In this document: positions 47,408-55,204 of the stretch, piece by piece
How the letters are laid out: the number at the start of each line of letters is the position of its first letter
How positions within the stretch are numbered: the first letter of the stretch is position 1
DNA from: Pedobacter duraquae
GTDB lineage: Bacteria; Bacteroidota; Bacteroidia; Sphingobacteriales; Sphingobacteriaceae
Direction: 5' to 3'
Assembly (NCBI RefSeq): GCF_004362245.1
Contig: NZ_SNWM01000002.1
Span: forward strand, 1,054,001 to 1,118,000
DNA: 64,000 bases
The notes under the pieces: model-generated
Told to the model about the DNA's origin: nothing
The model's input: the letters and a program-made list of their open reading frames with translations, nothing else
Database searches by the model: none
Position numbers and translations under genes: made by a program

Positions 47408-47683
47408 CTATTCGCTAGTCTCAATAGCTTCGCCAATCTGAGCAACAATTTTTTTCTCAAGTACAAGTCGTGGTGCATCAGAGTCTGCTTTGTGTTCATA
47501 CATTGGAAAGATGCCCGGACTAACCTCATCCATAGAAAGTGCTTCCCAGCCATTTTCAGCCATCGTAATTTCGCCTACAAGCATACCGTGATAGATAACT
47601 TTATACGTACCTGCCTCCTCGGGCTGCAGTGTTAATGCCAGCTCCTGACCAGATACACTGATAATGATGTTAAATGAGTCCAT
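47408..47683 (-). CDS. Small cytoplasmic protein of unknown function
   Basis: The acidic protein has 91 residues. It starts FNIIISVSGQELALTLQPEE and has a beta-rich pattern up to LSMDEVSPG, then a charged tail ending GEAIETSE. There is no signal peptide or membrane segment. The family is not recognised. The gene is 53 bases upstream of the SDR gene and could be cotranscribed with it. Confidence 0.7.
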   Translation of the reverse strand: MDSFNIIISVSGQELALTLQPEEAGTYKVIYHGMLVGEITMAENGWEALSMDEVSPGIFPMYEHKADSDAPRLVLEKKIVAQIGEAIETSE

Positions 47684-47832
47684 AGCAAGTTAACAGTAAA
47701 GAGGTCGGAATGTTTGTCTATTCCTTGCTTCAATTAGGCAGTTAAACCGATCTTTTTCAGGAATTCCGAAACCCTAAGCAAATTTTATTGTTACTTTGTA
47801 GTATTATTGCATGTACCCCATAACTTTTATAG

Positions 47833-48567
47833 ATGAATTTCACAAATTTTGGCAAGTATATCCTTCTGCTGAAGGCCGTATTCAGAAAGCCGGAAAAGTT
47901 TAAGATATATTTAAAAGCCATTTTTCAACAGATGGACTTTATTGGAGTCGGTTCTCTAGGATTGATCTCTATCATATCTACCTTTATCGGTGCGGTAATG
48001 ACCCTTCAGATTGCCTTTCAGTTGGTAAGTGATTTCATTCCAAAAACTATTATCGGTTCTGTAACCCGCGACTCCAGTATCCTTGAGCTTAGCCCAACAA
48101 TCAGCGCTATTGTACTTGCAGGAAAAATCGGCTCTGCTATTTCTTCCGAAATAGGCACTATGCGCGTAACAGAACAAATCGATGCCCTCGAGATTATGGG
48201 AATCAATTCGCCGGGCTACCTGATCCTGCCAAAAATCATTGCTGGTATAACTATGGTTCCACTGCTTGTTATCATCGCAATGGTATTGAGTATTACAGGT
48301 GGTTTTATTGGTGGTACTTTATCAGGTGCTATCTCTGCTGCGGGTTATATACAAGGCATCACTACTGATTTTAATCCATATACGATTACTGTCGCACTCG
48401 TTAAGGCTTTTGTTTTCGGCTTCATCATTACTTCAGTCCCGGCTTACGAAGGGTTTTATGTTAAAGGCGGTGCACTTGAAGTTGCGCAGGCAAGTACCAG
48501 GGCAGTAGTAGTAAGCTGTATCACTATCCTCGCCTGCGATTACATTGTAACCCAATTATTATTATGA
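47833..48567 (+). CDS. mlaE: MlaE/YrbE-family lipid ABC transporter permease
   Basis: The inner-membrane permease has 244 residues. It contains the family signature SPTISAIVLAGKIGSAISSE and the conserved EQIDALEIMGINSPGYLILPK, with five or so membrane helices. In the Mla system it moves phospholipids between inner and outer membranes. It overlaps the ATPase gene by 4 bases (ATGA). No MCE (MlaD) gene is adjacent on the downstream side, where a methyltransferase follows instead, so the substrate-binding part must lie elsewhere. Confidence 0.93.
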   Translation: MNFTNFGKYILLLKAVFRKPEKFKIYLKAIFQQMDFIGVGSLGLISIISTFIGAVMTLQIAFQLVSDFIPKTIIGSVTRDSSILELSPTISAIVLAGKIGSAISSEIGTMRVTEQIDALEIMGINSPGYLILPKIIAGITMVPLLVIIAMVLSITGGFIGGTLSGAISAAGYIQGITTDFNPYTITVALVKAFVFGFIITSVPAYEGFYVKGGALEVAQASTRAVVVSCITILACDYIVTQLLL

Positions 48568-49316
48568 TCGAGATTAAAGACATTTATAAATCATTCGGAC
48601 AGAATGAAGTATTAAAGGGTATCTCGGGCAAATTTGAAGCTGGGGTAACTAATCTGATTATCGGTGGTTCAGGTTCTGGAAAAACAACACTACTGAAGTG
48701 TATGATCGGACTGCATACTCCTGAACATGGAAGTGTAGAATACGATGGTAGGGAATTTACAAAAATGAGTTTCGAGGAGCGCATAGAGATCCGTAAAGAA
48801 ATCGGCATGCTGTTTCAGGGATCCGCCCTATTTGATTCCATGACCGTTGAAGAAAACATCATGTTCCCACTAAATATGTTTACCGAACAGGCACGCTCAG
48901 AAAAACTCGACCGTGTAAACTTCTGTCTGGAACGCGTAAACCTTGAGGGCAAGAATAAGTTGTTCCCGGCAGAGTTATCTGGGGGAATGAAAAAACGGGT
49001 AGGTATTGCCCGTGCAATTGCAATGAACCCAAAATATCTTTTTTGCGATGAACCCAACTCCGGTTTGGATCCCAAAACATCGATCGTAATCGATGAGCTG
49101 ATCAAAGAGATCACCGAAGAATATAATACGACCACTATCGTAGTTACGCACGATATGAACTCTGTAATGGGGATCGGAGATTATATCATGTTTTTACATG
49201 AAGGCAAGAAATTCTGGGAAGGTTCAAATAAAGAGATTGCCCATACAGATATTGCCGAACTTAACGATTTTGTTTTCGCCAGCCGCTTTATGAAAGCCGC
49301 CAAGAAGAACTTTTAA
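48564..49316 (+). CDS. mlaF: MlaF-like ABC transporter ATP-binding protein
   Basis: The 250-residue ATPase is coupled to the MlaE permease by an ATGA overlap. Walker A is GGSGSGKTT, the signature LSGGMKKRVGIARAI (GGM, as in Mla ATPases), Walker B LFCDEPNSGLDP, and H-loop VTHDMNSV. It drives lipid transport with the MlaE dimer. Confidence 0.93.
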   Translation: MIEIKDIYKSFGQNEVLKGISGKFEAGVTNLIIGGSGSGKTTLLKCMIGLHTPEHGSVEYDGREFTKMSFEERIEIRKEIGMLFQGSALFDSMTVEENIMFPLNMFTEQARSEKLDRVNFCLERVNLEGKNKLFPAELSGGMKKRVGIARAIAMNPKYLFCDEPNSGLDPKTSIVIDELIKEITEEYNTTTIVVTHDMNSVMGIGDYIMFLHEGKKFWEGSNKEIAHTDIAELNDFVFASRFMKAAKKNF

Positions 49317-49334
49317 TTTAATAACAATAAGAAT

Positions 49335-50222
49335 ATGATAAGCCTGCTGAGTCCCACACATTGGAAAGACTATGAGTTGATTGATTGTGGAGATTTTGAA
49401 AAACTTGAACGTTTCGGAAACCTGGTATTGTCCAGGCCAGAACCTCAGGCCGTTTGGAAAAAAACGCTCTCTGAACAAGATTGGAAAAAAAGAACCCATA
49501 TCAGATTCAGAAGTCGCTCTGCCACCTCTGGCGAATGGGTTAAGTCTGCTTCGCAGATCCCTGACCGCTGGAATGTCAACTATACAAATGACGAAGTAAG
49601 CATCAACCTGCGCCTTGGCCTCACCTCTTTTAAACATGTAGGCGTGTTTCCTGAGCAGGCAGTTAACTGGGACTATATTTCATCATGTGTTAAAAAGATG
49701 AAAACCAAGCAGCCTAAAGTGTTAAATCTTTTTGCGTATACCGGTGCTGCTTCATTAATTGCCAAAGCTGCGGGGGCGGATACTACACACGTAGACTCTA
49801 TAAAGCAGGTAGTAAACTGGGCCAATGAGAATCAGGAGCTTTCTAAACTTCAGGATATACGCTGGGTTGTTGAAGATGCCCTGAAATTTGTAAAACGAGA
49901 ATTAAAACGCGGAAAAAAATATAACGGTATTATCCTGGATCCTCCTGCTTTTGGTCACGGCCCTAATGGAGAGAAATGGAAATTGGAAGATCACATTCAG
50001 GAAATGATGCAGGAAGTTGTACAACTCCTGGACCCTGAAGAACATTTTCTAATCCTTAACACCTATTCCTTAGGTTTCTCCTCAGTAATTGTGGAAAACC
50101 TTATCAAAACATCTTTTCCAGCAGTTCAAAATCTGGAAACAGGTGAGCTTTTTCTACAGGCAACCTCGGGTATTAAGCTCCCACTCGGTGTCTTCGGTAA
50201 ATTCAACACCTTCAAATCCTAA
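49335..50222 (+). CDS. Class I SAM-dependent methyltransferase, RlmI-like
   Basis: The protein has 295 residues. The central Rossmann core has SAM motif VLNLFAYTGAASLIAKAAGA and VDSIKQVVNWANEN. The catalytic-region motif ILDPPAFGHG replaces the usual DPP-F of rRNA base methyltransferases. A substrate such as 23S rRNA is likely but not certain. It lies 18 bases after mlaF and ends in a bidirectional terminator at 50221-50256. Confidence 0.85.
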   Translation: MISLLSPTHWKDYELIDCGDFEKLERFGNLVLSRPEPQAVWKKTLSEQDWKKRTHIRFRSRSATSGEWVKSASQIPDRWNVNYTNDEVSINLRLGLTSFKHVGVFPEQAVNWDYISSCVKKMKTKQPKVLNLFAYTGAASLIAKAAGADTTHVDSIKQVVNWANENQELSKLQDIRWVVEDALKFVKRELKRGKKYNGIILDPPAFGHGPNGEKWKLEDHIQEMMQEVVQLLDPEEHFLILNTYSLGFSSVIVENLIKTSFPAVQNLETGELFLQATSGIKLPLGVFGKFNTFKS

Positions 50223-50256
50223 AAAAAGAGCTGGACATTTATCCAGCTCTTTTTTT
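50221..50256. terminator. Bidirectional intrinsic terminator
   Basis: Perfect 15-bp arms (AAAAAAAGAGCTGGA 50221-50235 / TCCAGCTCTTTTTTT 50242-50256) have a 6-base loop and T7 on both strands. It serves the methyltransferase gene and the convergent heme uptake operon. Confidence 0.93.
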
Positions 50257-50258
50257 AT

Positions 50259-51287
50259 TTATGCGATAACTGCCAATTCGTTGGCAACCATCCTCCATTG
50301 TTCGTTTTCAGGAATTCCAGGTTTTCTTTTACCAAACAGTTGAGTGATGATGCTACCTTCAGCATCAAAAACTTCTATGCTGGTAACAACACCATCTTCA
50401 GTTGGCTTTTTCACTAACCATACAGAAGCGATTCCGTCCATGCGGAGGTGCAGGTTAAACTCGGGATCAAGCACATTGAACCATGGTCCTGTCTCAAGCA
50501 ATTTCTGAATCAATCCCGTGTGAATCTGGATACATCCGGCACTCCCAACAAAAACCATAATCTCCATGTTTGTTTCAGACGCCTTAGTCATAATTGCTTT
50601 AAGCGAATCTACCGTGATTTCTACAGCGTGACCGGCCGGAGCTAAACGCAGACCTTGTTTACGCGATACGTCAAACTTGCGCAACAACCCGTGAAAGGCA
50701 TGCGTATCTTTTAAGTTCAGCCACGCTTCCTGAAAACCAGCAACATCAATTTCCGAATCAGCCTTTTCGGGAGCAGCATCAGGAGCAGGTACAATTTCCA
50801 GCGCAGCAGATTGATCCTCAGCCCTAAATGCACTTAACAACGCATCATATTCGGCAACATTACTTTGTTCTGTAAGATATATTTTATGAACCGCAGCACC
50901 ATCCTTACCGAAAAACTGGAGACTCTTGCGCCCTTGTTCATTTACTGCAAAAGCAGATTTCCACTGACTCATAAATAATCGCAGGTCGATATCCGGATTC
51001 ACCGCTAAGCCCATAGCCCCCATAAATGAAAGGTTGTGATATACCCCCTTACGTTCATGTACACAGTGGTCATTACGTGTAAGTGCCATCACATGACCTA
51101 AAGCTTCAACGCCTTTTAATATATCTGGAAAGCTATCCGTTAGTCTGGTTACAGTATCATTGACAGAAGTAGCCAGCAATTCTGCTTCTGTAGTGTCCAG
51201 CTGTTTCGCAGCATCCCTGATTCTTACTTTGGGATTTTCAGTTTTGAAGGTTTCCCACTGACTTTTTAATTCTGCAATTTTTTCCAT
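50259..51287 (-). CDS. hmuS: HmuS/HemS-like heme-handling protein
   Basis: The cytoplasmic protein has 342 residues with two HemS/ChuS-like repeats (about 25-165 and 185-335). Repeat 1 has LMALTRNDHCVHERKGVYHNL and repeat 2 has VFVGSAGCIQIHTGLIQKL. Proteins of this family bind heme delivered by the ABC importer and store, transfer or degrade it. The product is not predictable. It is the last gene of the operon, 40 bases downstream of the ATPase gene. Confidence 0.9.
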   Translation of the reverse strand: MEKIAELKSQWETFKTENPKVRIRDAAKQLDTTEAELLATSVNDTVTRLTDSFPDILKGVEALGHVMALTRNDHCVHERKGVYHNLSFMGAMGLAVNPDIDLRLFMSQWKSAFAVNEQGRKSLQFFGKDGAAVHKIYLTEQSNVAEYDALLSAFRAEDQSAALEIVPAPDAAPEKADSEIDVAGFQEAWLNLKDTHAFHGLLRKFDVSRKQGLRLAPAGHAVEITVDSLKAIMTKASETNMEIMVFVGSAGCIQIHTGLIQKLLETGPWFNVLDPEFNLHLRMDGIASVWLVKKPTEDGVVTSIEVFDAEGSIITQLFGKRKPGIPENEQWRMVANELAVIA

Positions 51288-51327
51288 TTTCTATAATTTT
51301 AATAAGTTAATTCTATTGATCGGCTTG

Positions 51328-52110
51328 TTAGGCTACGCTACTTGCCGGTATAACAAGGGGACAGCTAAAACCTTCGCAGGCCATTAATTTTACTTTGATT
51401 CCAAAAGTTTCATGAATATTTTCACAGTTGATCACTTCCAACGGACTTCCCATAGTTATTTTCTGGCCATCCTTAAGCATAAGAATGTTATCCGCAAAGC
51501 GCGAGGCAAAATTGATATCATGCAGGATGCAAATTACACAATAGCCCCTGTCAGCGAAGTTCCTCGCCAACTCCATGATCTGTTGCTGGTATCGTAGATC
51601 CAGTCCCGTAGTAGGCTCATCCAAAAACAAACAGGCACCCGGTTGATCATAGATCTGTGCAATCACCCTCGCCAGTTGCACGCGCTGTTGTTCTCCACCA
51701 GACAAGGTATTGTAATCGCGGTTTGTAAGATGCGTAATGCCTACTTCTTCCATCACTCTTTTTACGATATCAATATCTGCGGGCAAAGGCTGATGGTCAA
51801 AATGCGGATACCTTCCCATCATGACCAGTTCATGTACCAGGAAGGAAATTGAGATGGTATTGTGTTGAGAAAGGACGGCTCGTGCTTTTGCCAGTTCTTT
51901 CAGCGTATACTGTCTCAGGTTGATGCCATCGATACGAATCTCTCCGTCTGATGGATTCAACTCACGACATAGCAGTTTCATAAGCGTACTCTTCCCGGCA
52001 CCATTGGCACCAAGGACGGCAAGCAACTCCCCGGGCTTAGCCTCGAAGCTGAGCCTGTTCAGAAGTTGCTTTTTACCAACAAAAAAATCAAGGTCTTTAA
52101 CTACGATCAT
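51328..52110 (-). CDS. hmuV: Heme ABC transporter ATP-binding protein
   Basis: The 260-residue ATPase has Walker A GANGAGKST, signature LSGGEQQRVQLARVI, Walker B CLFLDEPTTGLD, and H-loop ILHDINFA. This is the FecE/BtuD-type layout. It overlaps the permease gene by 4 bases. A Cys at EGFSCPLVIP near the C-terminus is of unknown meaning. The operon context assigns it to heme rather than siderophores or cobalamin. Confidence 0.9.
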   Translation of the reverse strand: MIVVKDLDFFVGKKQLLNRLSFEAKPGELLAVLGANGAGKSTLMKLLCRELNPSDGEIRIDGINLRQYTLKELAKARAVLSQHNTISISFLVHELVMMGRYPHFDHQPLPADIDIVKRVMEEVGITHLTNRDYNTLSGGEQQRVQLARVIAQIYDQPGACLFLDEPTTGLDLRYQQQIMELARNFADRGYCVICILHDINFASRFADNILMLKDGQKITMGSPLEVINCENIHETFGIKVKLMACEGFSCPLVIPASSVA

Positions 52111-53120
52111 AACAAGTTTCTTTTATTACGTTCAGATATAATGATATATATAAATACAGGTGTACCTATCATCGCCGTTAAAATACCAATTGGCAGCTCT
52201 GCCGGGGCAACCAACGTTCTGGCAATTAGGTCGGCCACAGTAAGTAACGCAGCACCCAGCAACGCTGACCCTGGAATAACCAGGCGGTGATCCGCAGTAA
52301 ACAGCATCCGAAGGATATGCGGAATAATTAAGCCGATAAAACCGATCATTCCTGCCACAGCAACAGACGCGCCAACAGCAATTGTAGACAAGATAATAAT
52401 TAAGCGCCTAACAACCACAACATTTATCCCCATATGCAGGGCCTGAGATTCTCCAAGTGCTATGGCATTCAAAGATTTAGATAAGAACGGAAGACCTACT
52501 ACCGGTATCAATACGAAAGGCAATAGCCAGGTTACCGTATTCCAACTGGCCCCGCCAAGACTTCCTAAACTCCAGAAAGTGATGCTGCGCAACTGTTCAT
52601 CCGTAGCAACATAAGTGAGTAAGCCTGTAAAAGAACCTGCAAGCGCATTAATAGCAATCCCCGAAAGTAACAAGGTCGTAATCACGGTCTTCCCTTTGGA
52701 TCTCGACAACCTGTACACCAACATAGCGGTAATGCAAGCTCCCGCAAATGCAGCGATAGATAGTGCGTAAAAACCAAATGTCCCGGTAAGCATTTTAAAT
52801 ACTTTGATCTCAAGCACAATCATCATCACCGCAAACAATGTTGCTCCAGACGAAATGCCAATCAACCCCGGCTCCGCAAGTGGATTACGAAAAAGTCCTT
52901 GAATTGCTGCACCGGAAATACCCAGAGCAGCACCAATGAGCAGTCCCAATGCCACCCGAGGTAACCTTATGGAATACAGCACAGCTTCCTGTTGTGGTTG
53001 AAGTTTCCCCGAAAACAATTCAGCAAAGGTAATTTTAACCGCACCTATACAAGCAGATAATACCGTAGCAGCAATCATCAACACTGTCAGTGCGACTAAA
53101 ATTAATCCAATTTTCTTCAT
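52107..53120 (-). CDS. hmuU: Heme ABC transporter permease (FecCD family)
   Basis: The protein has 337 residues and about ten membrane helices (LILVALTVLMIAATVLSACIG, LGLLIGAALGISGAAIQGLFRNPLAEPGLIGISSG with the family motif). The segment GFIGLIIPHILRMLFTADHR contacts the ATPase. It imports heme across the inner membrane together with HmuV and the lipoprotein HmuT. It lies 1 base after the HmuT gene. Confidence 0.92.
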   Translation of the reverse strand: MKKIGLILVALTVLMIAATVLSACIGAVKITFAELFSGKLQPQQEAVLYSIRLPRVALGLLIGAALGISGAAIQGLFRNPLAEPGLIGISSGATLFAVMMIVLEIKVFKMLTGTFGFYALSIAAFAGACITAMLVYRLSRSKGKTVITTLLLSGIAINALAGSFTGLLTYVATDEQLRSITFWSLGSLGGASWNTVTWLLPFVLIPVVGLPFLSKSLNAIALGESQALHMGINVVVVRRLIIILSTIAVGASVAVAGMIGFIGLIIPHILRMLFTADHRLVIPGSALLGAALLTVADLIARTLVAPAELPIGILTAMIGTPVFIYIIISERNKRNLL

Positions 53121-53990
53121 CTATTTGATTTTCTGAGCTAACTCTTGAATAGCTTTTCCAAGTCTGGGACCGAAACTGCTCAGCAGCTCCCCATCCATCT
53201 CAATAATTTTATTGTTGCGCCCGGCATTTGTTTGTTTAATACCCTGTACACTCATCAGTCCGGCAGGACCGCCAAGACTTTGCAGACCACTTGAAAATAA
53301 AAGAATCACGTCCGGATTAGCCTGAACCAATGCCTCAGCAGTTAATGGTTTATAATCAGCAAAATCAGTAACAGCATTTTGGCCACCAGCCAATATAATC
53401 GCCTGCTCCACCTGAGTACCTGTTCCACCAACCATCATTGTACCCGTCCCACGGGCGTAGATAAATAAAACTTTAGGTTTTTTCACAGCGCTATCCGCTT
53501 GCTTAACTTGCGCAAGATCAGCATCCAGGATTTTAACTAACGAGTCACCCCTTGAAGTCTGCTTTAAACTGTCGGCCACCGCATGAATTAGATTTTTTGC
53601 TCCAGCGATAGAAAACTCCTGATCTAGTAGGATTAACTTAATGCCAGCGGCTTTAAATTGTTCAACCAAAGCTGGAGACACTTCTTTTTTTATACCTATT
53701 ACCAGGTTAGGTTTCAAAGCCAATACACCTTCGGCATTGATATTTCTGTTATGCCCGATTTTCGCTTTTTTCTTAAGCGACTCAGGATAATTACTCGTTA
53801 CATCTGTTCCAACGATATTTTTCTCAAGGCCTATACCTGCAATTATTTCACTGACTGCGCCATTTAGCGACACAATCTTAGTGCTGTCGGCCAGTTGCTG
53901 GTCTGCAGCCTTTTCTTGTTTACCAGTACACGAGAACAGGAAAACTACTCCCAGTGTCAAAACGATGAGATTTCTAAATTTATTCGACAT
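53121..53990 (-). CDS. hmuT: Heme-binding periplasmic lipoprotein of the ABC importer
   Basis: The 289-residue cluster A/BtuF-fold binding protein has a signal peptide with a lipobox at FLFSC (Cys21). The N-lobe contains KIVSLNGAVSEIIAGIGLEKNIVGTD, and helical-backbone segments follow. The C-lobe has LFIYARGTGTMMVGGTGTQVEQAI and ENPDVILLFSSGL-like positions. It delivers heme, already across the outer membrane, to HmuU-HmuV. It lies 100 bases after the HmuY gene, with a terminator-like hairpin between. Confidence 0.9.
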   Translation of the reverse strand: MSNKFRNLIVLTLGVVFLFSCTGKQEKAADQQLADSTKIVSLNGAVSEIIAGIGLEKNIVGTDVTSNYPESLKKKAKIGHNRNINAEGVLALKPNLVIGIKKEVSPALVEQFKAAGIKLILLDQEFSIAGAKNLIHAVADSLKQTSRGDSLVKILDADLAQVKQADSAVKKPKVLFIYARGTGTMMVGGTGTQVEQAIILAGGQNAVTDFADYKPLTAEALVQANPDVILLFSSGLQSLGGPAGLMSVQGIKQTNAGRNNKIIEMDGELLSSFGPRLGKAIQELAQKIK

Positions 53991-54037
53991 ATCTATTTAT
54001 TTTATAACGCTTTACCTAAATCATAAATTACAAACAA

Positions 54038-54071
54038 AAAGGGAAGTTCTGGAATATCCAGAAATCCCTTT
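54038..54071 (-). terminator. Terminator-like hairpin between hmuY and hmuT
   Basis: The minus-strand arms AAAGGGA / TCCCTTT (outer 7 bp) and TTCTGGA / TCCAGAA (inner 7 bp), with a small bulge and 3-base loop, are followed by TTGTTTG. It may partly stop transcription after the two surface genes, giving more receptor and HmuY mRNA than ABC importer mRNA. Confidence 0.65.
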
Positions 54072-54090
54072 CCTCACAAACTAACCAAGT

Positions 54091-55173
54091 CTATGCTTTT
54101 TTAACCAGTTTATATTCAATAACCGGTTTACCGCGAACTCCGCCATCCGAAGCGATGAAACTCACAAATTTCAATTTGTATACATTACCTGCAGGATCTT
54201 TTACCAGATAGAAGCGATCTGTTTTTACTGCAGCACTCGTAGCCGGTGAGGTAACTCTCCAGTTACTACCTACGGCATCTCTTTTACCTGAGAACGTTAT
54301 TCCTGTTAAATTACTTTCAGTAAAATCGGCATATTTAACAGTAGAATTTGCGTCTGTACCAGAAAAACGAACTTCAGCAGCAGTTACGCCATTCACAAAG
54401 TTGATCAATACAAAATCGGAGAATGTGTAAGGAATAGTGGCGCTTGCCTTATAGGTAGTGAAACCCCATTCAATATCCCAGTCTGCTTTAGCGGGTTCTG
54501 CATCAACAGTACCTTTTACAAACGACACATACTTAAAGTTAAAGGCTGCATCTTTCGTAACTGTTAAAGTTTTGAAAGTTGTTTCGGTGATTTTTGCGTA
54601 CTGTAATGTATAGCCCGCACCAGCACGAATTACACGGATTTTTTGCCAGCCTCTGTTTTCAGTAAGACCACCAGCACCACGGTTAATAATATATACTTTG
54701 TTATCAGCATCTGTTGCCGAAACTTGTTTAATTACTGTACCTGAAAGATATGCGCTAAGTTCGCTCTCCACAGGGTCAATAGTAGCAAACCCACCGGCGC
54801 CCTGGCCAATAGCAAGATCACCATTAATTGCCAAAGCCGTTGTATCAGCAGCGGTTACCTGGTTAAGGTCAGTCTTGTTCAGTTGTATCGCTGTTGCACC
54901 TACAGCATGGTTGATAATTACACGGAAATCACTACCCGAATAAAATCCAAGATCCCAAGAATTTCTAGCGATGCCGGTTTGTTTATCTGTGCTAAAGTCC
55001 ACGAATACACTATTGCCTGCACTCGCTCCAGCTTCCGCACCAATTAGTCCGTTTAACGTGAGGCTGCTTCCTTCCGAAGGAGGAATAACAATAGTTGGCT
55101 CATCATCTTTCTGGCATGCCGTAAAACAAGCTGCGATACATAGTAGGCCGATAATTTTGGAGAATTTGTTCAT
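54091..55173 (-). CDS. hmuY: HmuY-family heme-binding lipoprotein, extended
   Basis: The protein has 360 residues. The signal and lipobox are FTAC (Cys20) followed by QKDDEP, so it is a lipoprotein, probably at the cell surface. It carries two related stretches, around SWDLGFYSGSDFRVIINHAVGA (about 65-100) and DWDIEWGFTTYKASATIPYT (about 230-270), suggesting a duplicated HmuY-type fold. Porphyromonas HmuY, which takes heme from host proteins, is only about 215 residues. It sits directly downstream of the TonB-dependent receptor gene, the HmuR-HmuY arrangement. Confidence 0.83.
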   Translation of the reverse strand: MNKFSKIIGLLCIAACFTACQKDDEPTIVIPPSEGSSLTLNGLIGAEAGASAGNSVFVDFSTDKQTGIARNSWDLGFYSGSDFRVIINHAVGATAIQLNKTDLNQVTAADTTALAINGDLAIGQGAGGFATIDPVESELSAYLSGTVIKQVSATDADNKVYIINRGAGGLTENRGWQKIRVIRAGAGYTLQYAKITETTFKTLTVTKDAAFNFKYVSFVKGTVDAEPAKADWDIEWGFTTYKASATIPYTFSDFVLINFVNGVTAAEVRFSGTDANSTVKYADFTESNLTGITFSGKRDAVGSNWRVTSPATSAAVKTDRFYLVKDPAGNVYKLKFVSFIASDGGVRGKPVIEYKLVKKA

Positions 55174-55204
55174 GTTTTTAAGTGTTATTATTTAATTGAA
55201 TTAT

